A stretch of DNA of 64,000 nt from WLMZ01 sp037139095 (GTDB taxonomy: Bacteria; Actinomycetota; Acidimicrobiia; Acidimicrobiales; Ilumatobacteraceae). The translations under genes were made by a program, and so were the position numbers. Every line of letters starts with the position of its first letter. The first letter of the stretch is position 1. Positions 50,478 to 58,207 of this stretch are shown here, piece after piece. The notes under the pieces were generated by a model that was not told where the DNA came from, did no database searches, and saw only the letters and a list, made by a program, of their open reading frames with translations. Location: positions 1 to 64,000 of the forward strand of contig JBAXHD010000011.1 of the NCBI GenBank assembly GCA_037139095.1. Direction: 5' to 3'.

Positions 50478-51521
50478 TTACGCACCAAACGCAAAACGTG
50501 TTGCAGATGCTTGATCACGCACTCGCCGCGACAGCTCGGCGTTGATGAGCAAGACCTGCTCGGCCAGGTCGGTGCTGTGCGTGCCAAGACCGCACTCGGG
50601 AGTGATCAGGCTTTGCTGGCGCAGCATGGCCGGATCGCAACCGCGCTCGACAAGTTGGCACCACAGCGCGCTGAGTTGTTTCCATGGCCGTTCGGCGGAG
50701 TGCGGAACCGGGCCGCTGGTGGCAACAGCGCCCCACGCAATCCATCCGCCGCTTTCGAGGAAGCGTTGCAAATAGCCAGCGCTGTCGAGCAGCGAAGTAT
50801 GCGCGGGCAACGAAAGCAACCTCGGGCCGGCAGCGATCAGCGATGACAGGTCGGCGTCGGAGCAACAGTGCACGCCGGCGACAGCAACAGATTCGAGCAC
50901 GGCAAGCGCACCCGACAGCAGGTCGACAGCAACATCGGGTGCCAACGCGAAGCCTGGCTCCATGACTGCGCTGAACTCGGGTTCGTCGAGCACAACGATC
51001 TGGTCGCAATTGGGGAGAGCCTCGGCGACGACATCGAGCAAATGTTGGGTGTGAGCGCGCACCGCGCGCACGGCTACATCGAACGCTGTGCTCGCCGGGA
51101 CACCGGCGCGTTGCAATGCCAACCCAAGCGTGATGGGACCAACGAACTGCCACTTCACCGAACCCACGAGATCGCCTGCGGCCGCGAGAAATCCGCGGAA
51201 GCCGGCGAACGCATCGTGCTCGAGATCGGTGTGCACCGGCGAGAGCCGATCGATACGGTCGAGATCGATTGCCAATGAACCATATTGACCCACCGTGACA
51301 CCATCGAGTCCGACAAGTGCCTGGGCAATCATTCTCTCGGCGGGCGAGCGCTTGGGCAAGCTTGGGATAGTGACGATGTCGGTGGACGACATGCTGAGCG
51401 CTACGGCGGCGGCAACGGAACGATGCGGCAAGCTACCGATGGCCATCGACATGCCACCTTGCACCCGACTCGACTCTCGACCCGGGGCAGAGAGATGACG
51501 ACGTTCGGTTTCAATAGTCAT
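50478..51521 (-). CDS. MetE-like (cobalamin-independent methionine synthase-like) protein
   Basis: Single TIM-barrel protein of 347 residues similar to the C-terminal catalytic half of MetE. It has QIVVLDEPEF, AGVHCCSDADLSSL (zinc-type His and Cys) and, near the end, SLITPECGLGTHS, which matches the last zinc Cys of MetE. The N-terminal half of full MetE is absent. ATG at 51521 has a good ribosome site (GGAGAGGAGAAGCG). A counterpart adjoins ligA in mycobacteria (Rv3015c-type). Methyl transfer to a thiol is likely; donor and acceptor are unknown. Confidence 0.82.
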   Translation of the reverse strand: MTIETERRHLSAPGRESSRVQGGMSMAIGSLPHRSVAAAVALSMSSTDIVTIPSLPKRSPAERMIAQALVGLDGVTVGQYGSLAIDLDRIDRLSPVHTDLEHDAFAGFRGFLAAAGDLVGSVKWQFVGPITLGLALQRAGVPASTAFDVAVRAVRAHTQHLLDVVAEALPNCDQIVVLDEPEFSAVMEPGFALAPDVAVDLLSGALAVLESVAVAGVHCCSDADLSSLIAAGPRLLSLPAHTSLLDSAGYLQRFLESGGWIAWGAVATSGPVPHSAERPWKQLSALWCQLVERGCDPAMLRQQSLITPECGLGTHSTDLAEQVLLINAELSRRVRDQASATRFAFGA

Positions 51522-51710
51522 CGCTTCTCCTCTCCGTGGGAAGGCTTTGTCCTAGGTGGGGGCAGGACGTAACAGTTATCGTGACACAGCAGCACGGCAT
51601 AACGCCGAACCCTTCTTGCCCAAATCTTCCCCAACGATGACGAATCGAACCATCACTATGCAAACTCCGCTGTATGGACGAAGCTCATCTCTTTGTGGTA
51701 GCCCGTCGTG

Positions 51711-52586
51711 ATGCGTAGAAACATCACCGTGTTGTGGTTGGTTCGCGCCCTCTGGTTACTGCAACCACTCGCGTTTGTGCCGTTGCTCACTCACGCCACC
51801 GAGCATCTTGCACAAAGCGGGCGCGTGCTCGTCGCTGTTGCGGCGTGGGCCATGTGGGCAACGGTCTTGCTCGCCGGGTTTGTTCCCAGCACCGTGAGCC
51901 TTACTGCGGCGCGCATGATGGTGCCACTGCAACTCATCGCTGTTGCGGTGTGCGCCGCTGCCGGAGTCATCGCTGTGTGGCTCACCGCTGCCACCGGCGC
52001 AGCAGTCATTGCGTTGCTGGTGTGGTTCAGCGGAGAAACCGGCGTGGCATTTGCTCAAGGATCCGCGTACGGCGCCGAACAACGATTTCCACTGAAACCG
52101 CCGGTGCCACTGTTCGCGCCGATGCTGGTGTCGTGGTTGGTCACCGCCGCTGCAGCGTTCAGCGCAATCGTGTTGCTTGCGAACCGCATCTGGATCGTTG
52201 GCGCCGCGCTACTCGCGATCGCGTTGGTCGCCTCACGATTCGTGGCTCCACGATTTCACCAGTTGGCGCGCAGGTGGCTGGTTGTGGTTCCCGTTGGCTT
52301 GGTTGTGCACGACCCGATGATGCTCACCGAGAACGCCCTGTTTCGTTCGGCCCAACTGGCAGCAGTGCACCTTGCCCCCGCCGACACCGAAGCTGCAGAT
52401 CTCACCGGCGGCACATCGGGTGTCGTGGTCGAGATCGTGCTGCATCAGATGGACACCATCGTCAAGACCGGCACCCGCAACAACCCAACCGGCACTGCCT
52501 TGCATGTGTTGAGCGTTCTTGTGAGCCCAACACGACCCGGCAAAGCGCTGCAGGCCGCCGCAGCTCGGCGCATACCCGTTGGCTGA
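51711..52586 (+). CDS. Hypothetical membrane protein
   Basis: Protein of 291 residues with about five or six hydrophobic helices in the first 190 residues, followed by a soluble C-terminal region of about 100 residues (ALFRSAQLAAVHLAPADTEA and a VVVEIVLHQMDTIV strand). ATG at 51711, with a GTG one codon earlier. It sits between the MetE-like gene (divergent, about 190 bases) and mnmA (convergent, 6 bases). Not recognised. Confidence 0.7.
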   Translation: MRRNITVLWLVRALWLLQPLAFVPLLTHATEHLAQSGRVLVAVAAWAMWATVLLAGFVPSTVSLTAARMMVPLQLIAVAVCAAAGVIAVWLTAATGAAVIALLVWFSGETGVAFAQGSAYGAEQRFPLKPPVPLFAPMLVSWLVTAAAAFSAIVLLANRIWIVGAALLAIALVASRFVAPRFHQLARRWLVVVPVGLVVHDPMMLTENALFRSAQLAAVHLAPADTEAADLTGGTSGVVVEIVLHQMDTIVKTGTRNNPTGTALHVLSVLVSPTRPGKALQAAAARRIPVG

Positions 52587-52592
52587 GTTCGG

Positions 52593-53663
52593 CTACGCGC
52601 AGATGCCGCCACCGAGAACGAACCGGTCGGTTGGGTCGTAGAGCACCACGCTCTGACCCGCCGAAATTCGTCGCTGCGGTTGCGTCCAGCGCACCTCGGC
52701 AGTGAGGCCGTCAGCGCTGATCGACACGTTGGCCGGCTGCGGCGTGCCGTGGGCGCTGCACTGCAGCAGCACCGTGTCGAACCGCTCCACAAACTCGGGC
52801 GAGCGAACCCAGGTCATGTTGCGAACGGTGTGCCCCGCCGTGAGCAGATCGGATTCGTCGCCAACAGTGACCACCGACTTGTCGATGTCGATGTCGACCA
52901 CAAACCGCTTGGGGCCGCCGCCCGCGAGACCGAGGCCGCGGCGTTGTCCAAGCGTGACCATCTCAACGGCGGGCACCTCACCGACGGTGACGCCCGCAGT
53001 GTCGACGACGGTGGCCGACCGAAATGGAATGCGAGTACCCAAGAACGTGGTGCGACCACCCGTACTGGTAATAAAGCACACATCTTGGCTGTCGGGCTTA
53101 GTAGCAGTGCGCAGGCCGAGTCGCGACGCGTGAGCGCGCACCTCGGTCTTGGTCATTCCGCCAACGGGAAACATCGTGCGCGCCAGTTCGGCCTGATCGA
53201 TCATGTGCACCACGTAGCTCTGGTCTTTGGCGCGATCGGCGCCACGCTCGAGCTCGAGTTCGCCCCGCGTCGAGTTGGCAGAGGGAGTGACGCGGGCATG
53301 ATGCCCGGTGGCCACTGCATCGAAACCAAGCAACGTGGCGCGCTCGCTGAGCCGAGCAAACTTCACGTGGCGGTTGCATTCGATACACGGGTTCGGCGTG
53401 ATGCCCACGGTGTGCGCCTGCACGTAGGGAGCCACCACATGCTCGTTGAAGTCTTCGGTGAAGTTGAACACGAGGTGGTCGATGCCAAGTTGTTGAGCCA
53501 CACGGCGCGCGTCGTCGACGTCGGACACGCTGCAACATCCGGTGTCGCTTTCGCCACCCCACAGTCGCATTGTGACACCAACGACATCGTGGCCTTGCTC
53601 AACCAACAGCGCAGCAGCAACCGACGAATCGACACCACCACTCATTGCGATCATGACCTTCAT
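52593..53663 (-). CDS. mnmA: tRNA-specific 2-thiouridylase
   Basis: Makes 2-thiouridine at position 34 of tRNA Lys, Glu and Gln. It has 356 residues. PP-loop MIAMSGGVDSSVAAALL (SGGVDS at 8-13), first catalytic Cys in CIECNRHVKF, second in DSQDVCFI, and the C-terminal tRNA-binding barrel. ATG at 53663 overlaps the stop of the cysteine desulfurase (4 bases), which should supply the sulfur. A longer frame upstream lies in the desulfurase region and was rejected. Confidence 0.95.
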   Translation of the reverse strand: MKVMIAMSGGVDSSVAAALLVEQGHDVVGVTMRLWGGESDTGCCSVSDVDDARRVAQQLGIDHLVFNFTEDFNEHVVAPYVQAHTVGITPNPCIECNRHVKFARLSERATLLGFDAVATGHHARVTPSANSTRGELELERGADRAKDQSYVVHMIDQAELARTMFPVGGMTKTEVRAHASRLGLRTATKPDSQDVCFITSTGGRTTFLGTRIPFRSATVVDTAGVTVGEVPAVEMVTLGQRRGLGLAGGGPKRFVVDIDIDKSVVTVGDESDLLTAGHTVRNMTWVRSPEFVERFDTVLLQCSAHGTPQPANVSISADGLTAEVRWTQPQRRISAGQSVVLYDPTDRFVLGGGICA

Positions 53664-54802
53664 TTCGTTGCCCCCCGAAGACGACGAACCGCTGGCACTA
53701 ACACGCTGATGACTCGATCGATGTCGGCAGATGTCGTTGTGTGACCAAGGCTCAACCGCAATGCACCCAACGAGTAGCGGCGCTCTACGCCCATCGCCGC
53801 GAGCACATGCGATGGCTCCATGGCACCGCTGGCGCACGCCGATGCCGCCGATGCGCAGATGCTTTCTTCGTCAAGCAGATACAGCAGCGCTTCGCTCTCG
53901 ATGCCGGCAATACAGATATGCGCCGACCCAGCAACCTTGGCGTCACGAGGCACCGTCTCAATGACATCGGGCAACTCGGCAAGCAACGTGTCGACGAGTC
54001 GGTTGCGAAGCGCACCGATACGCGCCACTTCGGCTGAACGCTCGCGGTCGGTGAGGCGCAACGCTTCGGCCATTGCAACGATGCCCGCCACGTTGTGCGT
54101 GCCGCTGCGACGGTCGCGCTCTTGGCCACCGCCTTGCAACAGCGGCGCAAGCACTGTGCCTTGGCGAAGAGCCAACACGCCCACACCCTTTGGGCCACCG
54201 AACTTGTGCGCCGACAGCGCGAGCAGGTCTACGTGTGGGAAGACCTCGCGGAGATCGATCCATGACGGCGCCTGCACCGCGTCGGTATGCAACAACGCGC
54301 GTGGGGCGTGTTGACGCACAGCAGCCGAAACAGCGGCCATGGGGTTGATCGAACCCACTTCGTTGTTCACGGTCATCACCGACACGATCGAAACGTGATC
54401 ACCGAGTACCGCAATGAGTGCATCAAGATCGACACGACCCAATGGGTCGGCGGCAACCACCCGCCCGCCACCATGCTCGATGGCATGGAGCACGGCGTGG
54501 TGCTCAGTTGCGACGCACACGCCCACGCCGCCATGACGGCCCTGCGCTCCGACGATGGCAGCGTTGTCGGCCTCAGTGCCGCAACCCGTAAAGACAACCT
54601 CGCCGGGCTGACAGCCGATGACATCGGCAACCACATCACGAGCTTCATCAACCGCCTGACGCACTGAGCGAGCGAAACGATGCGAGCCGCTTGGGTTGGC
54701 AAAGCGGTCGGTGAGGAACGGCAGCATCGCCTCAACAGCCTCCGCACGCATCGGCGTGGTGGCGGCGTGATCGAGATAGGTGAGCGTGGCTGCTTCGTTC
54801 AC
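53660..54802 (-). CDS. Cysteine desulfurase (IscS/NifS type)
   Basis: PLP enzyme of 380 residues that releases sulfur from cysteine as a persulfide, here most directly for MnmA. It begins LTYLDHAATTPMRAEAVEAM, has HTDAVQAPSWIDL, the PLP Lys in ALSAHKFGGPKGVG, and the active-site Cys in the loop SICASAASACASGAM. GTG at 54802 is preceded by TACCCT (54810-54815) with a 7-base gap, pointing to a leaderless mRNA. It belongs with mnmA; no Fe-S scaffold genes are adjacent. Confidence 0.92.
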   Translation of the reverse strand: MNEAATLTYLDHAATTPMRAEAVEAMLPFLTDRFANPSGSHRFARSVRQAVDEARDVVADVIGCQPGEVVFTGCGTEADNAAIVGAQGRHGGVGVCVATEHHAVLHAIEHGGGRVVAADPLGRVDLDALIAVLGDHVSIVSVMTVNNEVGSINPMAAVSAAVRQHAPRALLHTDAVQAPSWIDLREVFPHVDLLALSAHKFGGPKGVGVLALRQGTVLAPLLQGGGQERDRRSGTHNVAGIVAMAEALRLTDRERSAEVARIGALRNRLVDTLLAELPDVIETVPRDAKVAGSAHICIAGIESEALLYLLDEESICASAASACASGAMEPSHVLAAMGVERRYSLGALRLSLGHTTTSADIDRVISVLVPAVRRLRGATK

Positions 54803-54890
54803 TGTGATGAGGGTACAGGTGCCGCGGTCGCCCGCAGTCGGTCGTTCGCAGGCGGAGAGCCCGAACCGGTAGCTTTCACACACGTTGGCA

Positions 54891-54924
54891 GTGGGTCTGA
54901 CGGTGGGTCTGACGGTGGGTCTGA
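54891..54924. repeat. Short tandem repeat, 12 bp, nearly three copies
   Basis: GTGGGTCTGACG repeated twice and a third partial GTGGGTCTGA, ending 6 bases before the methyltransferase ATG. It lies in the divergent gap between it and the cysteine desulfurase and is where a promoter would be expected. Confidence 0.85.
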
Positions 54925-54930
54925 GGAACG

Positions 54931-55680
54931 ATGCAGGGTTACGACAACACCAGCTATGGCGAAGCGTTCGCCGATGTGTACGACGATTGGTACGGCGACA
55001 TCAGCGATGTCGACACAGCGGTCGAAGCATTAGCGCAACTTGCTGAAGACGCCGGATCACTACCCATTGTTGAACTCGGAGTCGGCACCGGTCGGCTTGC
55101 CATACCACTCGCCCAACGAGTGCATCCCACAGCGGTGATCGGAATTGATTCGAGCGCAGCGATGCTTGATCAGCTTGCCGCCAAGGTCACCGAACACCCC
55201 CCTCGCGTTGTGCTCGGCGACATGACCGGCTCGTTGCCCGACGCTCCCCTGGGCGTGGTCTTCGTTGCGTTCAATACCTTCTTCAACCTCGGCTCTGAGC
55301 AACTGCAGCGCTCGTGCATGCAGGCGGTTGCCCAACGACTTGCTCCCAACGGCTGCCTCGTCATCGAAGCTCTTGTTCCCGAAGATCCGCCCCGCACCGG
55401 CAGCTCGGTCGATGTCAAGTCGCTCACACGAGACCGCGTGGTGCTCAGCGTTGCCCGCTACGACGGCGACGAACAATCGGCAGAGGGGCAGTTTGTTGAG
55501 TTCACCGAGACGGGCGGCGTGCGCTTACGACCATGGAGCATTCGCTACACATCGCCGTCGCAACTCGACGACATGGCAGCCTCCGCCGGATTGAGCTGTC
55601 GCCACCGCTGGCAGAGCTTCGCCAAGGACGCGTTTACGCCCGATAGCACCCGACACGTCAGCGTGTACGCCCCCATCTGA
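54931..55680 (+). CDS. Class I SAM-dependent methyltransferase
   Basis: Protein of 249 residues with a Rossmann-type methyltransferase core. Motif I PIVELGVGTGRLAIPLA, motif II VIGIDSSAAMLDQL, then VVLGDMTGSLP. The N-terminus NTSYGEAFADVYDDWYGDI is typical of small-molecule or lipid-type methyltransferases. ATG at 54931 directly follows the 12-bp tandem repeat, with GAGGAACG as possible ribosome site. Substrate unknown. Confidence 0.88.
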   Translation: MQGYDNTSYGEAFADVYDDWYGDISDVDTAVEALAQLAEDAGSLPIVELGVGTGRLAIPLAQRVHPTAVIGIDSSAAMLDQLAAKVTEHPPRVVLGDMTGSLPDAPLGVVFVAFNTFFNLGSEQLQRSCMQAVAQRLAPNGCLVIEALVPEDPPRTGSSVDVKSLTRDRVVLSVARYDGDEQSAEGQFVEFTETGGVRLRPWSIRYTSPSQLDDMAASAGLSCRHRWQSFAKDAFTPDSTRHVSVYAPI

Positions 55681-55772
55681 CGATGCGACGTGGTGTGACC
55701 TTCATCCGATCAACCACAAACTCAGCCGAATACGCCACTTGCACAACGCATCGTCGTATCCTCTATCTACAG

Positions 55773-56756
55773 ATGTCTCAGATGCGTTTGAATCTTCTCA
55801 CCGGCCGTTGGGTCACAATCGTGGCCGACCGAGCCGAGCGACCCACTGATTTTGCGCCGCGCAGCACCGAGGTTGAAGCCGATCCAAACCGGCCCTGCCC
55901 GTTCTGCCCCGGCAACGAAGAGGCCACCCTGCCAGCACTCGAGCAGGTCGATCAGGGCGGCACGTGGCAGCTCAGGGTGATCCCCAACCTGTTCCCCGCC
56001 TTCGATGGCGACGAACCATTCGCGGTTCATCACCTCGGCCCGGTGCACGTGATGGCCGAAGCAAGCGGCATCCACGAAATCTTCGTGTACACCCCCGACC
56101 ACAACGGCGGCATCCATATGGGTGATGACCTCAAAGCCGCCGAGACCATGCAGGCCCTGAAGCGTCGGCTCATCGATCACGCCTCAACTCCCAACATTCG
56201 CTACACACAAGCCATTGTGAACCATGGCCGCGAGGCCGGTGCCTCGCTGTCGCACCCGCACGGCCAGTTGCTCGGACTTCCGTTCGTGCCGGGCGAGATT
56301 CTCGAAGAAGAACGAGCCTTCGCACGTTTCGAGAGCGCGTGCATTCTGTGCGCAACCATTGAGGCCGAACTCACCGATGGCAAGCGCATCGTGTTTGCCA
56401 ACGACGACGTCGTGTGCCTGTGCCCGTACTGGAGCGGCAGCCCATACGAGATGCTCATCATCCCTCGCCAGCACGAGCTGCATTTGCAAGACGCCAACGA
56501 CACCTCGCTCGCAGCAGTCGGCCGAGCCATTCGCGATGCACTCATCAACCTGCGCGACGCGTTCGGTGATGTTGCCTACAACCTCGTGTTCCACACCGCG
56601 CCGCACCAGCACACCGGCGAGTACCACTGGCATGTGCACCTCTGGCCGAAGCTGGTGAGCACGGCAGGTTTCGAGCGCGGCACTGGCGTGCTGATCAATA
56701 TTGTGCCTCCCGAGAACGCAGCCGATCGCCTTCGTCGCGTTGCAGTCAAGCTCTGA
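55773..56756 (+). CDS. galT: Galactose-1-phosphate uridylyltransferase (HIT superfamily)
   Basis: Transfers UMP between UDP-glucose and galactose-1-phosphate (Leloir pathway). It has 327 residues. Typical parts are MRLNLLTGRWVTIVADRAERP, the zinc-site PCPFCPGNEE (Cys-x-x-Cys) and the catalytic HPHGQLLGLPF with the HPH core. A second His cluster is in YHWHVHLWPK. The ATG at 55773 is the family start; the upstream frame is not conserved-looking. No galK or galE is nearby, so a related nucleotidyl-transfer role (for example ADP-glucose-type) is possible. Confidence 0.87.
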   Translation: MSQMRLNLLTGRWVTIVADRAERPTDFAPRSTEVEADPNRPCPFCPGNEEATLPALEQVDQGGTWQLRVIPNLFPAFDGDEPFAVHHLGPVHVMAEASGIHEIFVYTPDHNGGIHMGDDLKAAETMQALKRRLIDHASTPNIRYTQAIVNHGREAGASLSHPHGQLLGLPFVPGEILEEERAFARFESACILCATIEAELTDGKRIVFANDDVVCLCPYWSGSPYEMLIIPRQHELHLQDANDTSLAAVGRAIRDALINLRDAFGDVAYNLVFHTAPHQHTGEYHWHVHLWPKLVSTAGFERGTGVLINIVPPENAADRLRRVAVKL

Positions 56757-56763
56757 TGCTTCA

Positions 56764-57207
56764 GTGAGCCGCATCGAAGTCAGCATCGACATCGATGCAA
56801 GCCCTGAGCGCGTCTGGCAGGTTGTCGAGCCGATTGAGAACCACGTCGATTGGATGCACGACGCCGTTGCAATTCGATTTGTCACTGATCAGACGCGTGG
56901 CGTCGGAACCAGCTTCCTGTGCGACACCAAGGTGGGACCCATCAAGCTTGTCGATCGTATGGAAATCACCGAATGGGTTCCCGGCGCAACGATGGGCGTG
57001 CGCCACACCGGCATGGTTACCGGCAGCGGAGTTTTCACCCTCACCGCCATCGATAACGGAACCCGCACGCGGTTTGCGTGGACCGAGACGCTCAAGTTTC
57101 CTTGGTGGCTTGGCGGTTCGTTGGGTTCAAGCATCGGCGGCAGCATGGTGATGAAACCCATCTGGCGCCGCAACCTGCGCGGCCTCAAGCAACTCGTCGA
57201 AGGCTAA
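56764..57207 (+). CDS. SRPBCC (polyketide cyclase/START-like) family protein
   Basis: Protein of 147 residues with the helix-grip fold. It begins SRIEVSIDIDASPERVWQVVEPIENHVDWM and ends with a long C-terminal helix (MKPIWRRNLRGLKQLVEG), enclosing a hydrophobic ligand pocket. GTG at 56764, 7 bases after galT; the ATG at 56757 is followed by an early stop and was not used. Converges with azlD. Ligand unknown. Confidence 0.87.
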   Translation: MSRIEVSIDIDASPERVWQVVEPIENHVDWMHDAVAIRFVTDQTRGVGTSFLCDTKVGPIKLVDRMEITEWVPGATMGVRHTGMVTGSGVFTLTAIDNGTRTRFAWTETLKFPWWLGGSLGSSIGGSMVMKPIWRRNLRGLKQLVEG

Positions 57208-57227
57208 TCAGTTCGCTGGATTCGGCG

Positions 57228-57530
57228 CTACGACACTGCTCGCAAGAGCGCCGTCACCGAAGCCCCGATAATGATCACCGCAAGCACAGGGGCCTTGCGC
57301 CACGCCGCCACAATCGCTGCACCAACGCCCGCAGCACGCGCATCGATCACCAGATGGTGCCCCACCGAGAGCGTGTCTTTCACGACGAGCGCAGCAATGA
57401 GCGCAGCCGGAATGAGGGCCAAACACCGCTCGAGCGCCGCAGGCAACGCACGGTCGCCGACCACAACCAGCCCGAGGAACTTGAAGGCGTACGCGCCCGC
57501 CGCTAACACCAGCACAAGGGTCCACGTCAT
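57228..57530 (-). CDS. azlD: Branched-chain amino acid export protein, AzlD/BrnE-like small subunit
   Basis: Membrane protein of 100 residues with about four hydrophobic helices, the size of AzlD/BrnE. It pairs with the AzlC-type protein to export branched-chain amino acids (and often methionine). Segments LVLAAGAYAFKFLGLVVVGD and ALERCLALIPAALIAALVVKD match the family. ATG at 57530 overlaps the AzlC stop (ATGA), so the subunits are co-translated. It suits a genome region rich in Leu/Ile synthesis genes. Confidence 0.88.
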   Translation of the reverse strand: MTWTLVLVLAAGAYAFKFLGLVVVGDRALPAALERCLALIPAALIAALVVKDTLSVGHHLVIDARAAGVGAAIVAAWRKAPVLAVIIIGASVTALLRAVS

Positions 57531-58207
57531 GACGTGACCTCGTCGCGGCGGATGCCGAGCATGATGGCCAACGATGCCGCCAAGATTGGTAGGCCGATGG
57601 GCAACACCGGAATGGTGAGCAAGCAGATGCCGCCACCAAGCAGTACCGCCATGCGGCCGCGCGACGTGCGGAGCTGAGGCCAGATCATCGCGACGAAGGC
57701 TGCCGGAATTGCGGCATCGAGTCCGAAGGTTTTGGGGTTGATAGCCCCGCCCGCAAGTGCGCCGATAAGCGTGCCAATGTTCCAGAACACGTAGACAGAA
57801 CCACCCGTGATCCAAAACGCCGCGCGTTGCGCAACGGGATCATCTTGGGCAGCGCACATCGCTGTCGATTCGTCGATGGTGAGTTGCGCAGCAATGAGAC
57901 GAGTTGGAAGGCGGCCCGTGAGGCGACGCGAATTCGCCAAGCCAAACACTCCGTTGCGCGCCGAGAGCAGCAAGGCTCCGCTGAGCGCCGAACCAATGGT
58001 GCCGCCACCCGCAATGACCGACACAGCGCTGAACTGCGAGGCGCCAGTAAACACCAGCAGCGACATCACACATGCCTGCGCCGTGGATGCCCCAGCCGAC
58101 ACCGCAGCCACCCCAAACGAGATGGCATACACACCGACAGCGAGGCCCAAGGTGACACATGCTGAGATCATCGGCCTCATCCGAGGGTCGCGAAGTGTTG
58201 TCATCAT
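57527..58207 (-). CDS. azlC: Branched-chain amino acid export protein, AzlC/BrnF-like large subunit
   Basis: Integral membrane protein of 226 residues with about seven helices. Family segments are AISFGVAAVSAGASTAQACVMSLLVFTGASQFSAV and ARNGVFGLANSRRLTG. The ATG at 58207 overlaps the glgB stop (ATGATGA); the second ATG at 58204 is equally possible. Function by family: export of excess branched-chain amino acids, with AzlD. Confidence 0.9.
   Translation of the reverse strand: MMTTLRDPRMRPMISACVTLGLAVGVYAISFGVAAVSAGASTAQACVMSLLVFTGASQFSAVSVIAGGGTIGSALSGALLLSARNGVFGLANSRRLTGRLPTRLIAAQLTIDESTAMCAAQDDPVAQRAAFWITGGSVYVFWNIGTLIGALAGGAINPKTFGLDAAIPAAFVAMIWPQLRTSRGRMAVLLGGGICLLTIPVLPIGLPILAASLAIMLGIRRDEVTS

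Noticed and set aside
51522..51580. A possible riboswitch before the MetE-like gene
   Set aside because: GTCCT/AGGAC can form a short stem in the leader, but I could not match it to a SAM, SAH or cobalamin riboswitch core, and the leader is very short.
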